A stretch of 64,000 bases of DNA, from positions 23,725,001 through 23,789,000 of the forward strand of contig NC_088339.1 of NCBI RefSeq assembly GCF_036884655.1, in the 5' to 3' direction. How positions within the stretch are numbered: position 1 is the first letter of the stretch; the number at the start of each line of letters is the position of its first letter. This stretch comes from Musa acuminata AAA Group (lineage: Eukaryota > Streptophyta > Magnoliopsida > Zingiberales > Musaceae). The notes under the pieces were generated by a model that had not been told where the DNA came from, searched no databases, and saw nothing but the letters and a program-made list of their open reading frames with translations. Below, one piece after another: positions 62,084 to 64,000 of this stretch. A program made the translations under genes and the position numbers.

Positions 62084-64000
62084 CATTGTAGGCTAGGTCA
62101 CATCCATGAAAGAAGGATTCAAAAGTTACTAAATGATGGATATCTAGATCCATTCGACTATATGTCTTATTCAACTTGTGAGCCTTGCATTCGTGGAAAA
62201 TTGACCAACTCTCCATTTAGTGGAACTGGAGAGAGAGCCACTGAGTTGTTGGAACTCATACATAGTGATGTATGTGGACCCATGTCAACTCATGCCATTG
62301 GAGGTTACTCCTACTTCATTACATTTACTGATGATTTCTCAAGGTATGGATATGTGTACTTAATGAAGTACAAGTCCGATGCCTTTGAGAAATTCGGAGA
62401 TTATAAGAATGAGGTGGAGAACCAGACTGGAAAGAGTATCAAAACTCTTCGATCAGATCGAGGAGGTGAGTACTTAAGTACAGAGTTTACTCAGTTCCTC
62501 AAGGACCATGGGATATTATACCAATGGACACCTCCTTACACACCTCAGCTCAATGGTGTCTCTAAAAGGAGAAATCGTACTTTATTAGATATGGTATGGT
62601 CCATGATGAGTTTCGCTGACCTACCCATCTCATTCTAGGGATATGCCCTAGAAACCGCAGCTTACCTTCTGAACAGAGTTCCAACTAAGTCGGTAGTGTC
62701 TACACCATATGAGATATGGAAAGGGAAGAAGCCTGATCTTAAGGTTGTTAAAATTTGGGGCTACCCTGCCCACGTTAAAAGACACAACCCCGATAAGTTA
62801 GAATCAAGGACAGAGCGATGCATATTTGTGGGATACCCCAAGGAAACTTGTGGATATTATTTCTATCATCTCGAGGACAAAAAGGTCTTTGTAGCTAAGA
62901 GAGCAGTGTTCCTTGAGAAGGAACACATTCTTGGCGGAGACAGTGGGAGAATGATAGAGTTGAGCGAAGTTAGAGAACCAAGCTCAAGCACCACTCTACA
63001 GCCCGAGTCTGTTTAGGTACCTAATACACAAGTATCAACTTTACGCAGATCTGATAGAGTATCCCATCCTCCTGAGAGATATGTGGGACATATTAGAGGA
63101 GAGGATGTAGAGGATATTGATCCTCAGACTTACGAGGAGGCTATTATGAGTATAGACTCCGGGAAGTGGCAAGAAGCCATGAATTCTGAGATGGATTCTA
63201 TGTACTCCAATAAGGTTTGGAACCTAGTTGATGCGCCCGAAGGTATTGTACCCATCGGTTGCAAGTGGATCTTTAAGAAAAAGATCGGAGTAGATGGAAA
63301 GGTAGAGACCTATAAAGCAAGGCTAGTGGCTAAGGGGTATCGTCAAAGGCAAGGTGTTGACTACGACGAAACTTTCTCACCCGTAGCAATGCTAAAATCC
63401 ATCAGAATTCTATTGGCTATTGCAGCACACTATGATTATGAGATCTGGCAGATGGATGTGAAAACCGCATTCCTCAATGGGAACCTCGAGGAGGAGGTGT
63501 ATATGATGCAACCTGAGGGATTCGTGTCCAAGAACTGCCCAGATAAAGTGTGTAGGTTGCTTAAATCCATTTATGGACTAAAGCAAGCTTCCCGAAGTTG
63601 GAACATAAGATTTGATGAGTCAATCAGATCTTATGACTTCGTTAAGAACGAAGATGAGCCTTGTGTATACAAGAAGGTAAGTGGGAGCGCTATCACCTTT
63701 TTGGTGTTATATGTGGATGACATCCTCATCATTGGGAATGACGTAGGAATGCTATCCACAGTAAAGACTTGGTTATCTAGACACTTCTCCATAAAGGACT
63801 TAGGGGAAGCATCCTATATCTTGGGGATTAGAATCTATAGAGATAGATCCAAGAGGATGCTTGGCTTGTCCCAGTCCAGGTACATAGAAACCATTGTCAA
63901 AAGGTTTGGCATGGAAAATTCCAAAGGGCAAACATGAATATGATACCTTATGCCTCAGCAATAGGGTCTATCATGTATGTCATGCTATGTACTAGGCCTG
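62084..64000 (+). pseudogene. Broken copia pol, unit 2 (partial)
   Basis: It carries the same lesions as unit 1: Lys in place of the integrase catalytic Glu (62564-62566), stops at 62636-62638 and 63014-63016, and the shortened out-of-frame region near 63917-63939. RT (63083-63937) keeps YVDDILIIGND and has the usual AKGYRQ. The window ends before RNase H is complete. Confidence 0.9.

Larger units (their letters stand above)
59001..64000 (+). mobile_element. Second tandem copia unit, internal part, cut by window end
   Basis: PBS at 59002-59013, GC-rich leader block, hairpin array, gag and pol repeat unit 1 at an offset of 7132 bp before the GC block and 7127 bp after it. The window ends inside the RT-RNase H joining region, so its 3' LTR is not seen. 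Confidence 0.92.

Noticed and set aside
48853..64000. Integrated pararetrovirus (caulimovirus-type) sequence
   Set aside because: The reverse transcriptase follows an integrase, LTRs are present, and no movement protein is seen. This is a Ty1-copia retrotransposon.
1..64000. tRNA, rRNA or microRNA genes
   Set aside because: No cloverleaf, rRNA core sequence or convincing pre-miRNA was noticed. The only tRNA-like piece is the decayed SINE head at 10662.

Overview
This is a plant nuclear genome window. The host genes have many introns with GT-AG borders, and two near-identical Ty1-copia retrotransposon units sit at the right end. GC-rich first exons (endoglucanase, LIR1), an Angela/BARE-like copia element and an Au-type SINE suggest a monocot. 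My guess is a banana-like Zingiberales species, which the sequence alone cannot prove. Gene models were built by eye from reading frame, splice sites and family conservation. Exons join in phase in all seven intact genes.

Layout, left to right. (1) 1105-2827 (+): small cupin-fold protein. (2) 6683-11851 (-): Alfin1-like PHD-finger histone reader; its introns hold an Au-type SINE with an exact 15-bp target duplication and an old TACCG-rich MITE. (3) 15017-17294 (+): KORRIGAN-type membrane endo-1,4-beta-glucanase. (4) 17717-23284 (-): probable plastid Rossmann-like protein of unknown function, convergent with the glucanase. (5) 24400-27661 (-): FRIGIDA-like protein of the FRL3 type. (6) 30722-32500 (-): broken BIR1-like LRR receptor kinase; intact BIR1 and FRL3 are neighbours in Arabidopsis, so this looks like old microsynteny with a dying gene. 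(7) 33199-34116: two tandem repeats. (8) 37075-47281 (+): glutamine-dependent NAD+ synthetase in 13 coding exons, two of whose introns carry MITEs with exact 8-bp target duplications. (9) 48114-48689 (+): LIR1, a light-regulated chloroplast protein, with a TATA box and a GATAAG I-box upstream.

From about 48.85 kb the window is repetitive. A GC-rich LTR-like segment leads into a minisatellite of 11 units of 56-58 bp. This runs through a short shared CGAC into the 3' end of a copia element. The order is then LTR1 (50374-51868), internal region (51869-57505), LTR2 (57506-59000) and a second internal region cut by the window edge. One LTR is therefore shared by adjacent units, a tandem array. Both LTRs are 1495 bp with about ten differences. 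Gag is open in both units, but pol carries the same stops and the same loss of the integrase catalytic glutamate in both, so these units cannot supply their own pol functions.

The most unusual feature is in the untranslated leader of this element (53173-53490, repeated at 60300-60617). Four hairpins share one invariant 17-nt top but have unrelated lower stems. Nearly all lower-stem positions pair, and all nine non-Watson-Crick positions are G.U as read on the sense strand. This is strong internal evidence for a structured RNA, possibly a Gag-binding, packaging or dimerisation element.
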